59,986 bases of DNA, taken from the NCBI RefSeq assembly GCF_019209865.1, contig NZ_JAHUTT010000017.1:1-59986 (forward strand), written 5' to 3'. The translations under genes were made by a program, and so were the position numbers. This DNA is from Shewanella sp. NIFS-20-20 (lineage in GTDB: Bacteria; Pseudomonadota; Gammaproteobacteria; Enterobacterales; Shewanellaceae). Under the pieces are notes generated by a model. The model was not told the origin of the DNA, did not search any database, and saw only the letters and a program-made list of their open reading frames with translations. Position 1 is the stretch's first letter; each line of letters opens with the position of its first letter. Below are positions 1 through 8,989 of the stretch, piece after piece.

Positions 1-1
1 T

Positions 2-115
2 GCGAGACAGTTCAAGCTTGATGGGAAACGGGATAGGGCCTATCCACGTGCGTTAAAAATGAGTAAAAACAAGTATCCCATTAAGTCTAAGAAAAATGCC
101 GTTCACACTAAGTGA
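2..115 (+). pseudogene. C-terminal tail of a transposase (IS4-like), cut by window edge
   Basis: An open frame enters from the left edge and ends with TGA at 113-115 after about 37 codons. It is very basic, with motifs DRAYPRALK and KYPIKSKKNAV near the end, resembling the Arg/Lys/Pro-rich tail I associate with IS4-family DDE transposases. The stop codon lies inside the hairpin at 95-123. The family assignment is from memory of tail composition only, and whether the element is intact cannot be judged from this window. Confidence 0.45.
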
Positions 116-125
116 ACGGCATTAC
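91..125. terminator. Hairpin terminator after the transposase tail
   Basis: A 12-bp perfect stem (95-106 with 112-123) has a 5-nt loop. Read on the minus strand it is followed by a T-run, so it would terminate leftward transcription well. On the plus strand the run of T (134-141) comes later, after a short gap. Confidence 0.6.
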
Positions 126-309
126 CCTAGGGCGCTTTTTTTATTAGCGCGTTACGCAATCCCCCTCCACATCACGTCCACCTTGACGAGTTATCCCCGA
201 GTGGTCAAACCCACAACCAAGTTAACATTTTCACCACATTATGCCATTCTCATATCATTACCCTTAAACGTAAAAACCGTAAGCCACTGATATCAAAAGA
301 CATAAATCA

Positions 310-339
310 TTGGCACACAACTTGCTAATTATGGATAAA
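310..339 (+). promoter_or_regulatory. Possible sigma70 promoter of the efflux operon
   Basis: TTGGCA at 310-315 and GATAAA at 334-339 are spaced by 18 bases and lie just upstream of the adaptor gene. The -10 match is weak. If used, the 5' leader before ATG 350 would be only a few bases, and no Shine-Dalgarno sequence is visible for that start. Confidence 0.3.
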
Positions 340-349
340 TTGTTAACAA

Positions 350-1456
350 ATGGACATCACCATGGACCTTTACCGAATTGTACGACATGCCACGCTTTTC
401 GCCTGCTTACTGGGTCTCAGCGCTTGTAGCGAAGAACAACAACAAGAAGAAAAAGCAGAATATGCCATTCCCGTTGAAACCGTGACCGCCAGCCATGGCG
501 ATATTTCCTCTTTCTACAACACCACCGCGACCTTAGAAGCCCCGCAAGAAGCGACGGTCATGACCCGTGTTGCCGGATTAATCGCCAGCATTAATGTCGA
601 AGAAGGCATGCCAGTGAAGCAAGGTCAACTGTTAGCATCCATCGATGCAAAACGTCAGCAATATGAATTAGACCGCACCAATGCCGAGGTGCGGATTATT
701 GAGCAAGAGTTGCAGCGCCTAAAAAAAATGAATAACCAAGAATACATCAGTGCCGACAGCTTAGCTAAACTCGAATATAACCTGCAAGCCTCAGTGGCCC
801 GCCGTGATTTAGCCGAATTGCAAGTAAAAGAGAGCCAAATTCGCTCGCCGATTGATGGCGTGATTGCGACGCGTCATGTCAAACAAGGCAATATGGTGCG
901 TGAGTTTGACCCTTTATTTCATATTGTCAGTCAAGATGAGCTCCATGGCATTGTTTACTTACCCGAGCAACAACTCAGTCAGTTACAGTTGGGGCAGCAA
1001 GCCATGTTATTTGCCAGCCATAACCCCACCACTGAAATCCCTGCCGATGTCCTGCGAATTAGCCCTGTCATAGATAGCAACAATGGCACCTTTAAAGTCA
1101 CCTTAAGGGTGCGTAATCCCGAGGGGCAACTCAAGAGCGGTATGTTTACTAAAGTCGCCATTAAATTTGATACCCGCCGTAATTCGGTACTGGTGCCCTT
1201 CAATGTGGTGATCCAACAAGATCAGCAGCAAGCTATTTATGTGATTAAAGATAATAAGGCCCAACGCCGCCCTGTCATATTAGGTTACCGCCAAGGGAAT
1301 ACGGTTGAGGTACTTGATGGACTCGCTCCTGGGGAAATCGTAGTCAGCCGAGGTCAACATAACCTCAAAGATCAAGCCTTGGTTGAACTGCTGATCCCAA
1401 GCTCATTGGTCGAAGCTACCGCACAACTGCCCGTTGCCAGTCAAGTTAGTCAATAA
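350..1456 (+). CDS. RND efflux periplasmic adaptor (membrane fusion) lipoprotein
   Basis: This 368-residue adaptor should bridge an inner-membrane RND pump to an outer-membrane channel. The N-terminus carries a hydrophobic signal ending in the lipobox LSAC with Cys26, so it is probably a lipid-anchored periplasmic protein. A biotinyl-lipoyl-like half motif appears around residues 65-95 (VEEGMPVKQGQLLASID), followed by a helical hairpin, the returning half (SPIDGVIATRHVKQGNMV), then beta-barrel and membrane-proximal domains. Length is typical of the family. A second in-frame ATG at 362 is an equally plausible start. It is the first gene of a three-gene operon, 15 bases ahead of an RND pump. 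No TolC-type channel is encoded nearby, so a channel encoded elsewhere is inferred. Substrate is unknown. Confidence 0.9.
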   Translation: MDITMDLYRIVRHATLFACLLGLSACSEEQQQEEKAEYAIPVETVTASHGDISSFYNTTATLEAPQEATVMTRVAGLIASINVEEGMPVKQGQLLASIDAKRQQYELDRTNAEVRIIEQELQRLKKMNNQEYISADSLAKLEYNLQASVARRDLAELQVKESQIRSPIDGVIATRHVKQGNMVREFDPLFHIVSQDELHGIVYLPEQQLSQLQLGQQAMLFASHNPTTEIPADVLRISPVIDSNNGTFKVTLRVRNPEGQLKSGMFTKVAIKFDTRRNSVLVPFNVVIQQDQQQAIYVIKDNKAQRRPVILGYRQGNTVEVLDGLAPGEIVVSRGQHNLKDQALVELLIPSSLVEATAQLPVASQVSQ

Positions 1457-1471
1457 ATTAGGGAGTTACCT

Positions 1472-4400
1472 ATGTCTATGATTCGCACCGCGGTCAAACG
1501 GCCGGTGGCGGTATGGATGCTGATGTTGGCTATCATGTTATTTGGTATGGTCAGCCTAACCCGACTCACCATTCAATTACTGCCGGATTTGAGCTACCCC
1601 ACCCTGACCATTCGGACCTTATATGATGGCGCCGCTCCGGTTGAAGTGGAACAATTAATCTCTAAACCCATTGAGGAGTCGGTGGGTATTGTCAAAAACC
1701 TCAAACAAGTCCGTTCAATTTCTCGCTCCGGCATGTCAGATGTCATCTTGGAGTTTGAATGGGGCACCAATATGGACATTGCCAGCTTAGATGTCCGTGA
1801 AAAACTCGACAGTATTAGCTTACCGCTGGATATCAATAAGCCTTTGTTGTTACGTTTTAATCCCAATCTAGACCCCATCATTCGGCTTGCCTTATCGGCC
1901 CAAGGTCAAACTGAAGCTGAATTAAAAGCATTACGCACTTATGCCCAAGAAGATCTCAAGCGCCAACTCGAAGCCATTAATGGTGTTGCTGCGGTGCGCT
2001 TATCTGGGGGGTTAGAGCAAGAAGTCCACATTTTATTAGATCAACAAAAACTGGCACAACTCAACCTAACCGCCGAACAACTCCGTGAAAGAATTCGCAG
2101 CGAAAACATTAACTTGTCTGCAGGAAAGGTCACTCAAGGTGATAAAGAATATTTGGTACGAACCCTCAATCAATTCGCCGATATCGAACAGCTTGCCAAT
2201 GTGATTGTTTATCGGGATCAACAACGGCTCATTCGCTTAGGGGATGTGGCTGAGGTCATGGATGCCCATAAGGAACGCTCAGATATCACTCGAATTGCCG
2301 ATAAAGAATCGATTGAACTGGCAATCTACAAAGAAGGCGATGCCAATACCGTCGAGGTCGCGCAGCGCATTAAGGCCTTAACCAGCCAATGGGATCAGCC
2401 CAATAAACCCTTGACCCTGATTTATGACCAATCGCAATTTATTGAAAGTGCCGTCAGTGAAGTCACCAGCGCCGCTTTTATCGGCAGTTTGCTGGCCATG
2501 TTGGTTATCTATCTCTTTTTACGAGATATTCTAGCGACATTAATTATTTCAGTGTCGATCCCATTTTCAGTGATTGCCACCTTTAATATGATGTACTTCT
2601 CCCACATCAGCCTCAATATTATGTCCCTTGGTGGGATTGCCTTAGCGGTGGGACTCTTGGTCGATAATGCGATTGTGGTGCTTGAGAATATCGATAGAAA
2701 TCGCCAGTTAGGCCTGAGCCGAATTGAGGCCGCTATCCAAGGAACCCAAGAAGTGAGCGGTGCGATTGTGGCCTCCACCCTCACCACCCTTGCGGTCTTT
2801 GTGCCATTGATTTTTGTCGATGGCATTGCCGGCAGTTTATTTTCAGATCAAGCAACCACGGTCACGTTTGCCCTGCTCGCCTCCTTGATGGTGGCACTCA
2901 CGGCGATACCTATGCTCGCCTCCAGAGAAGGCTTTAGTGCCCTGCCAGCACTCGTAAGCAGTGAAGCCAAGCCAACACCTGAGGGGAAACTGGCCAAGTT
3001 AACCCACTATAGTGCGACATTATTTATGCTGCCTATCAATATCTTGTTTCGTTGGTTACCGCATTTTCTATTAACACTCGTACTCACGATCACAAGGATA
3101 GTGTCTTGGACTGTCGGTTTAATCATGCGCCCACTGGCCGCAGGGTTTAACTATGTCTATGCCGGCTTAGAACGCCTATACCATGGTCTATTATCCATGG
3201 CATTGCGCCAAAGTATCCTCACCTTGTTTGTGGCATTATGTGTGCCTTTGTCGGCATTATTATTGTTCCCTCGCCTTGGGATTGAACTTATTCCGCCGAT
3301 GAATCAAGGCCTAGTGTATGTCGATACGCTCTTACCGCCTGGCTATGATGTGCAGCAAACCGACAAGGTCTTAAACCAGCTTGGGCAATCGGTCAGCGAT
3401 CAACCCAGCGTCAGTCATGTATTTTCGCAAGCCGGTACCGGCGGCTTAATGACCTCAGATACTCGTCGCGGTGGCGAAAATTGGGGGCGATTACAAATCA
3501 GCCTCAAGGATGCCGCAAGCTACGACGCCATTAGTGCCATTTTGCGGCAGCAGGCCTCAATGATCCCTGAGCTTGAAGTGCAAATTCAACCTCCGGAGTT
3601 ATTTAGCTTTGACTCGCCCTTACAAATCGAGCTGATTGGCTATGATCTTAACCAGTTAAAGCACACGAGCGCGCAGTTAGTTAACCGCTTGGCCAGTTCC
3701 GCTCGATTTACCGACTTGTCCTCAAGCCTCAAAGATGGCCAACCCGAGCTCAGTATTCGCTTTGATCATGCCAGATTGGCGCAATTGGGCATGACAGCAC
3801 CACAAGTCGCTGAAACCATTGCTAGTCGTATTGGCGGCCGAGTCGCAAGTCAGCTGACGGTCAACGATAGAAAAGTGGATATTTTGATCCGCTCTGAACT
3901 CGAACAACGTGACAATATCAGCGATATTGAGCAAATGATCATTAACCCTGATAGTGCGCAATCTTTGCCGTTAAGTGCGGTCGCAGAAGTCAGTTTAGCG
4001 ACTGGACCATCGGCCATTAATCGCATTAATCAACAAAGAGTCGCAATGATCACTGCCAATCTCGCTTACGGCGATTTAGGTGAAGCCGTGCAAGAAGCCG
4101 GAAGCTTGCTCAGCCAAGCGAATGTCCCCAGCTCACTACAAATCCGTTTTGGTGGCCAAAATGAAGAAATGCAGCAATCTTTCTTGTCGTTAAAAATTGC
4201 CATCGCTCTTGCGATTTGCTTAGTGTATTTAGTCATGGCGTCGCAGTTTGAATCACTGTTGCACCCCTTGTTGATCCTGTTTGCCATTCCCCTTGCCATC
4301 GCCGGCAGTGTGTTAGGCCTATTTATCAGTGGCACCCATTTAAGCGTGGTGGTGTTTATCGGATTTATTATGCTGACAGGGATAGTCGTCAATAACGCCA

Positions 4401-4696
4401 TTGTGTTAATCGATAAGATTAACCAGCTAAGGCAAGCAGGCGAGCGAAAAATAGCGGCAATTGAATTAGCCGCCCATTCTCGTTTACGCCCCATTCTAAT
4501 GACAACATTAACCACCTCATTAGGCTTATTACCTATGGCACTTGGGTTTGGTGAAGGCAGTGAGGTCCGCGCCCCCATGGCGATCACTGTGATCAGTGGC
4601 TTGTTGTTTTCCACCTTGCTGACCTTAGTGGTCATCCCAGTGCTCTATCAGTTGTTTGATATCAAGCACTATCAGAATGTTGAGGAGCACGCATGA
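1472..4696 (+). CDS. RND multidrug efflux pump, HAE1/AcrB type (first of two)
   Basis: This 1074-residue inner-membrane transporter should use the proton gradient to expel amphipathic compounds. The N-terminal helix is followed by a large periplasmic loop, then a cluster of helices; the TM4 motif reads GLLVDNAIVVLEN, and a second loop-plus-helices half repeats the plan, ending with the LRPILMTTLTTSLGLLPMAL segment typical of the superfamily. The TM4 motif has Asp-Asn where AcrB has Asp-Asp. A long insertion between TM6 and TM7 (about residues 490-560) includes extra hydrophobic stretches. A good ribosome site (AGGGAG) precedes ATG 1472. The stop overlaps the next pump's start by 4 bases (ATGA). 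Confidence 0.92.
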   Translation: MSMIRTAVKRPVAVWMLMLAIMLFGMVSLTRLTIQLLPDLSYPTLTIRTLYDGAAPVEVEQLISKPIEESVGIVKNLKQVRSISRSGMSDVILEFEWGTNMDIASLDVREKLDSISLPLDINKPLLLRFNPNLDPIIRLALSAQGQTEAELKALRTYAQEDLKRQLEAINGVAAVRLSGGLEQEVHILLDQQKLAQLNLTAEQLRERIRSENINLSAGKVTQGDKEYLVRTLNQFADIEQLANVIVYRDQQRLIRLGDVAEVMDAHKERSDITRIADKESIELAIYKEGDANTVEVAQRIKALTSQWDQPNKPLTLIYDQSQFIESAVSEVTSAAFIGSLLAMLVIYLFLRDILATLIISVSIPFSVIATFNMMYFSHISLNIMSLGGIALAVGLLVDNAIVVLENIDRNRQLGLSRIEAAIQGTQEVSGAIVASTLTTLAVFVPLIFVDGIAGSLFSDQATTVTFALLASLMVALTAIPMLASREGFSALPALVSSEAKPTPEGKLAKLTHYSATLFMLPINILFRWLPHFLLTLVLTITRIVSWTVGLIMRPLAAGFNYVYAGLERLYHGLLSMALRQSILTLFVALCVPLSALLLFPRLGIELIPPMNQGLVYVDTLLPPGYDVQQTDKVLNQLGQSVSDQPSVSHVFSQAGTGGLMTSDTRRGGENWGRLQISLKDAASYDAISAILRQQASMIPELEVQIQPPELFSFDSPLQIELIGYDLNQLKHTSAQLVNRLASSARFTDLSSSLKDGQPELSIRFDHARLAQLGMTAPQVAETIASRIGGRVASQLTVNDRKVDILIRSELEQRDNISDIEQMIINPDSAQSLPLSAVAEVSLATGPSAINRINQQRVAMITANLAYGDLGEAVQEAGSLLSQANVPSSLQIRFGGQNEEMQQSFLSLKIAIALAICLVYLVMASQFESLLHPLLILFAIPLAIAGSVLGLFISGTHLSVVVFIGFIMLTGIVVNNAIVLIDKINQLRQAGERKIAAIELAAHSRLRPILMTTLTTSLGLLPMALGFGEGSEVRAPMAITVISGLLFSTLLTLVVIPVLYQLFDIKHYQNVEEHA

Positions 4697-7600
4697 ACCT
4701 CACTCGCTTAGCCATTAAACGCCCTGTCACCACCAGTATGTTTTTCTTATCGATCATATTGTTTGGATTAGTGGCCAGTCGGTTATTGCCATTGGAGCTG
4801 TTTCCGGGGATTGATATTCCACGGGTCTTTATTCAAGTGCCTTATAAAGGCTCAAGTCCTGCGGAAGTGGAACGAGAAATTACCCAAGTGCTGGAAGAAT
4901 CATTAGCCACCATGAGCGGTATTACCGACATGAAGTCTGACTCCAGTCAAAATGGGGCCAATATCCAACTCAGCATGAAATGGGGAGAAAATGTTGCCAA
5001 TAAGGCATTAGAAGCACGAGAAAAAGTGGATGCCGTTCGCCATTTGTTACCCACAGATGTTGAGCGAGTATTTATTCGTCAATTTTCGACCTCAGATATG
5101 CCCATCCTCACCATTCGTATCGCCAGTGAGGGGGATTTATCCAATGCGTTTGATTTGTTAGATAAGCAGCTGCGTAAACCCTTAGAGCGTTTAGATGGGG
5201 TATCGCAAGTCACCCTCTATGGGGTTGAACAGAAACAAATCGAAATTCGTGTCGATGCGCTGGGCTTAACCCGAGCGGGGATCTCAGCCGGCGCCTTGCA
5301 ATCGCGCTTAGCCGCCGAAAATTTCGTCATCAATGGTGGCAGTTTACGCCAGCAAGGACGGGTATTTCAGGTCTCACCCAAGGGGGAGTTTACTTCCATC
5401 AGCGCCATCGAAAATATCGCGCTAACCGACAAATTATTGCTCAAAGATATTGCCAGCGTGCGCTATGCCCTGCCAGAGCAAATTGAAGGGCGTCATCTCG
5501 ATAGACGCTTTGCCGTCGGTGTGGATGTATTTAAAGACTCTGGCTCAAACTTAGTCGCCGTGTCTGAACGGGTGATCAATGTCATTGAGCAAGTCAAACA
5601 AGATCCTCAATTTGCTGGGGTACGCTTATACATCATGGAGGATCAAGCCGATGGTGTGAAATCATCGCTGCAAGATCTGCTGATGGCCGGCGGCATCGGG
5701 GCACTGTTATCTTTTGGGGTGTTATATCTATTTTTGCGCGATTTTCGCCTCACCTTAGTGGTGGTAATTTCCGTGCCGGTATCGATTTCCATGACGCTGG
5801 CAGCCATGTATGTCCTTGGTTACAGCTTAAACATTTTATCCATGATGGGCTTACTCTTGGCCATCGGTATGTTAATTGATAATGCAGTGGTCGTCAGTGA
5901 GTCGGTGCTGCAAGAGCAGGAACATGACCCAAGCAATCGCCAAGCAGTCTTCGATGGGGTCGATAAAGTCAGCCTCGCAATTCTCGCCGGCACCTTAACC
6001 ACCGCTATCGTGTTTTTGCCCAATATTTTTGGGGTCAAGGTACAGCTAACCATCTTCCTTGAACATGTCGCCATCGCTATTTGTATTTCGTTATTAGTGT
6101 CCTTGTTAGTTGCTAAAACCCTGCTGCCCTTGCTACTGACTACCCTTAAGTTTGCGCCGAAGGCGATACAAACCACCCCCAAATTAACTCACCAGTATCA
6201 GCGCAGCCTCAGCTGGCTATTAGCGCACCCGAAGATTGGCGCTGTGGTGGCAGTGCTCTTGTTAGCCTCAACCGCATTGCCCTTGTCGTTAGTGCAACAA
6301 GACCAATCTGATGGTGAAAGTAATGGCCGTTTATACATCAACTATCAGGTGGAAGGCCGTCATAACTTACATGTGACTCAAGCCATGATAGACAAGATGG
6401 AAGCCTATCTCTATCAACATCAAGAGGCCTTTTTTATCGAGTCAGTCTATAGCTATTATTCAGCGGATGATGGCCAATCGACATTGATCCTCAAACCCGA
6501 TATCCCGATCCCTATGGCCGAACTTAAAGAGCAGATTCGTCAAGGGTTTCCCCATTTTGCCATCGCCACTCCGCAGTTTGGTTGGGGCAATGATCAAAAC
6601 GGCTTGCGCATCACCTTAACCGGCCGCTCCACAACCGAGCTCATTCGCTTATCGGAACAATTACTCCCTCTGATCCGCAATATTGATGGCTTAAGCGATG
6701 TGCGCTCAGAAGTGAATGGCAGTCAGCAAGAAGTGCTTATCCAACTGTCTAATGAAATGGCAAGCCGCTTAAATATCCCGGTGTCTCAGTTGGCGAGTTT
6801 AGTGGCCACCGCGCTTAGGGGAAGCCAGCTGCGCTCTTATCGCCATGATCCTAATGGCGAGATAAGAATTGAACTGGCCTATGACAAACAGTGGCAACAA
6901 TCGTTAGATGCACTGCGTTCATTACCGTTAGTCCGACAACAGAACCGCACCTTCAGTCTGGGCGATGTGGCCGATATCGCTATCGTGCCGCGCTTTGATA
7001 CGATTCGCCATTATGATCGTAAAACAGCCTTATCCATCGGCGCCAACCTCAATGACATCACCATGGAGGACGCAGGTGAACAACTCACGGCGTTATTAGA
7101 TAACGTGCCATTTCCCGATGGCTACGGCTATTCTTTACGCGGCGGCTTTGAGCGTCAAAATGAAGAGCAAGGGATCATGGTGGTTAACATGATCTTAGCC
7201 ATCGCGATGATTTATATTGTGATGGCCGCCCTATTTGAGTCACTGTTATTACCAAGCGCGATTATTACATCGATTCTATTTTCGATTACCGGCGTGTTTT
7301 GGGCATTATTACTCACGGGGACGCCGATGTCGGTGATGGCCATGATAGGGATCTTGATTTTGATGGGTGTCGTCGTCAATAACGGCATAGTGCTGGTTGA
7401 TCAAATCAATCAACAACGACCTGAGCTGGAAGCGTTATCGCAAGCCATCACCACCATTTGTATGACTCGCTTACGTCCGGTGTTAATGACAGTATCAACC
7501 ACGGTGTTAGGCTTAGTGCCGCTGGCATTAGAAGACACTCAAATTGGGGGGGGTGGCCCACCTTACGCCCCCATGGCAATCGCCATCATTGGTGGCTTGC

Positions 7601-7740
7601 TGTTTTCAACCGTCACCAGTTTATACTTGGTGCCCTTGTGTTATCAGGCCTTGTTTAGATTGCGCCATCGCTCTGCCATAGCCTTAGGCCAAAGTCAGAA
7701 ATGGGCGGTAAAAGCGACACCTTGGATCAAACAAAGCTAG
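4693..7740 (+). CDS. RND multidrug efflux pump, second of two
   Basis: This 1015-residue RND transporter is translationally coupled to the preceding pump. It shows the usual start (IKRPVTTSMFFLSIILFG), two periplasmic loops and two helix bundles. The TM4 motif is GMLIDNAVVVSES and the C-terminal half carries TRLRPVLMTVSTTVLGLVPL. Its sequence differs clearly from the first pump, so the pair is not a recent duplication. Tandem unlike RND genes behind one adaptor are known from MdtABC-type systems, where the pumps form a heterotrimer; whether that applies here is inference. The gene ends 27 bases before a strong bidirectional terminator. Confidence 0.92.
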   Translation: MNLTRLAIKRPVTTSMFFLSIILFGLVASRLLPLELFPGIDIPRVFIQVPYKGSSPAEVEREITQVLEESLATMSGITDMKSDSSQNGANIQLSMKWGENVANKALEAREKVDAVRHLLPTDVERVFIRQFSTSDMPILTIRIASEGDLSNAFDLLDKQLRKPLERLDGVSQVTLYGVEQKQIEIRVDALGLTRAGISAGALQSRLAAENFVINGGSLRQQGRVFQVSPKGEFTSISAIENIALTDKLLLKDIASVRYALPEQIEGRHLDRRFAVGVDVFKDSGSNLVAVSERVINVIEQVKQDPQFAGVRLYIMEDQADGVKSSLQDLLMAGGIGALLSFGVLYLFLRDFRLTLVVVISVPVSISMTLAAMYVLGYSLNILSMMGLLLAIGMLIDNAVVVSESVLQEQEHDPSNRQAVFDGVDKVSLAILAGTLTTAIVFLPNIFGVKVQLTIFLEHVAIAICISLLVSLLVAKTLLPLLLTTLKFAPKAIQTTPKLTHQYQRSLSWLLAHPKIGAVVAVLLLASTALPLSLVQQDQSDGESNGRLYINYQVEGRHNLHVTQAMIDKMEAYLYQHQEAFFIESVYSYYSADDGQSTLILKPDIPIPMAELKEQIRQGFPHFAIATPQFGWGNDQNGLRITLTGRSTTELIRLSEQLLPLIRNIDGLSDVRSEVNGSQQEVLIQLSNEMASRLNIPVSQLASLVATALRGSQLRSYRHDPNGEIRIELAYDKQWQQSLDALRSLPLVRQQNRTFSLGDVADIAIVPRFDTIRHYDRKTALSIGANLNDITMEDAGEQLTALLDNVPFPDGYGYSLRGGFERQNEEQGIMVVNMILAIAMIYIVMAALFESLLLPSAIITSILFSITGVFWALLLTGTPMSVMAMIGILILMGVVVNNGIVLVDQINQQRPELEALSQAITTICMTRLRPVLMTVSTTVLGLVPLALEDTQIGGGGPPYAPMAIAIIGGLLFSTVTSLYLVPLCYQALFRLRHRSAIALGQSQKWAVKATPWIKQS

Positions 7741-7766
7741 TGCCAGCCCACTCGACGGGCGATTAA

Positions 7767-7803
7767 CCATAAAAAACCATGAACAATCATGGTTTTTTTA
7801 TGG
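7767..7803. terminator. Bidirectional terminator between efflux operon and ycaR
   Basis: An inverted repeat reads CCAT-A6-CCATGA on the left and TCATGG-T7-ATGG on the right with a short AT-rich loop. The A-run and T-run flank the CCATGA stem, so the hairpin can stop transcription from both sides. It lies between convergent genes. Confidence 0.85.
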
Positions 7804-7819
7804 CTGTGACGTAACGGCA

Positions 7820-7996
7820 TCACTCGGCGGGTAATGGCTCGGCTCTATCTGCTAATAGCACCGGAATACCTTCGGTGATGGGATACACTAAACGATCAGC
7901 ATGACAGATTAAGCTATCTTGCTCTTTGTTATATTCCAACTTGCCCTTACACACAGGACACGCGACGATATCCAGTAATTTCTTATCAAACGCCAT
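7820..7996 (-). CDS. ycaR: Trm112/YcaR family small zinc-ribbon-like protein
   Basis: This 58-residue protein belongs to the Trm112/YcaR family. It starts [18 protein letters not shown], with the CPVC pair and a later single Cys, and has the family's YPI-x-GIPVLL segment. An upstream in-frame ATG at 8026 would add ten residues, but ATG 7996 has a good ribosome site (AAGGAAA) and gives the usual length. It overlaps the end of lpxK by 11 bases, so it is probably translated from the same mRNA. The comEC-msbA-lpxK-ycaR neighbourhood matches that of E. coli. The molecular role of bacterial YcaR is not settled. Confidence 0.88.
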   Translation of the reverse strand: MAFDKKLLDIVACPVCKGKLEYNKEQDSLICHADRLVYPITEGIPVLLADRAEPLPAE

Positions 7997-8987
7997 GAGA
8001 GTTTCCTTTCTTAGTTGCCACCACATCCGCTAACCGACTTAGCAAACGGGAATCAAATTCGGGCGTTAGCTTGGCATTGACGGCCAAATAACGCCAGTGA
8101 GGTTGTGCAAAATCGCGACATTTAACCGCATCTTTTTCAGTCATTAGCAATGGTAAACCCGCGCTTAAGCTGATCAGTTCAGTTTCATTAAAAGGGGCAT
8201 GATCACTGAACGCCCGTTGGCGGACTAATTGATAGCCCTGCTGCACTAGGCTTGCAAAAAAGCGTTCAGGATTACCAATCGCCGCCATGGCGACCACCGC
8301 GGGATCATCTAAGTGAGCCGAGCGCTGACCATCTAAATGGAATAGTCCCGCATTAATGAGCATCATTGGATACTCACCTGCGGCCGCCGTGCCATTGGCA
8401 ATCACAAACTCTGTGGTATTAAGCCGCCACGGGCCCTCACGCAAGGGACCGGCGGGCAGTAAATAGCCATTGCCTACGCGGCGATCACCATCGACCACAA
8501 TAATTTCAATATCTCGTGCTAAGCGATAATGTTGTAGGCCATCGTCACAAATAATCACATCGACATCGGCCTTGGCCAATAACAACTCGGCGGCGGCGAT
8601 TCTGTCGGGGGCCACCACCATGGGCACCTGACTACGACGCACCAACATCGCCGGCTCATCACCCACGTCACTGGCGCTGTCAGTCGGGCTGACCCAGCGC
8701 GGAGCCGTAATGCTGACCCCATAACCACGAGAAATCACCCCAGGTCGATAACCTTCAGCGCGTAATAACTCAATTAAATACAACACCGTGGGGGTTTTAC
8801 CACTGCCACCTGCAGTAATATTGCCAACGACAATCACAGGCACGGGCAATGACGTCTGGGCTTTAAGCCCTAAACTAAACAAACGGCGTCGCAGCGAGGT
8901 TATCACGGCAAACAGCAAAGAGAATGGCAATAACAGGTACTTAGCCCAGTGATTACCATACCAAATTTGATGAACCCAATGCTGCAT
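7986..8987 (-). CDS. lpxK: Tetraacyldisaccharide 4'-kinase LpxK
   Basis: LpxK phosphorylates the 4' position of the lipid A disaccharide at the inner face of the inner membrane. The 333-residue length fits the family. An N-terminal hydrophobic segment (about 16-36) provides membrane association. The P-loop [12 protein letters not shown] sits near residues 55-66, and [15 protein letters not shown] and [11 protein letters not shown] motifs follow. Its start lies 2 bases after the msbA stop, and its end overlaps ycaR, indicating one operon. Next to msbA it links lipid A synthesis with flipping of the product. Confidence 0.95.
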   Translation of the reverse strand: MQHWVHQIWYGNHWAKYLLLPFSLLFAVITSLRRRLFSLGLKAQTSLPVPVIVVGNITAGGSGKTPTVLYLIELLRAEGYRPGVISRGYGVSITAPRWVSPTDSASDVGDEPAMLVRRSQVPMVVAPDRIAAAELLLAKADVDVIICDDGLQHYRLARDIEIIVVDGDRRVGNGYLLPAGPLREGPWRLNTTEFVIANGTAAAGEYPMMLINAGLFHLDGQRSAHLDDPAVVAMAAIGNPERFFASLVQQGYQLVRQRAFSDHAPFNETELISLSAGLPLLMTEKDAVKCRDFAQPHWRYLAVNAKLTPEFDSRLLSRLADVVATKKGNSHGV

Positions 8988-8989
8988 AC

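Noticed and set aside
96..290. 64-codon plus-strand frame beginning in the left hairpin
   Set aside because: It starts inside the terminator stem, has no ribosome site and no recognisable product; the region is more likely the promoter area of the efflux operon.
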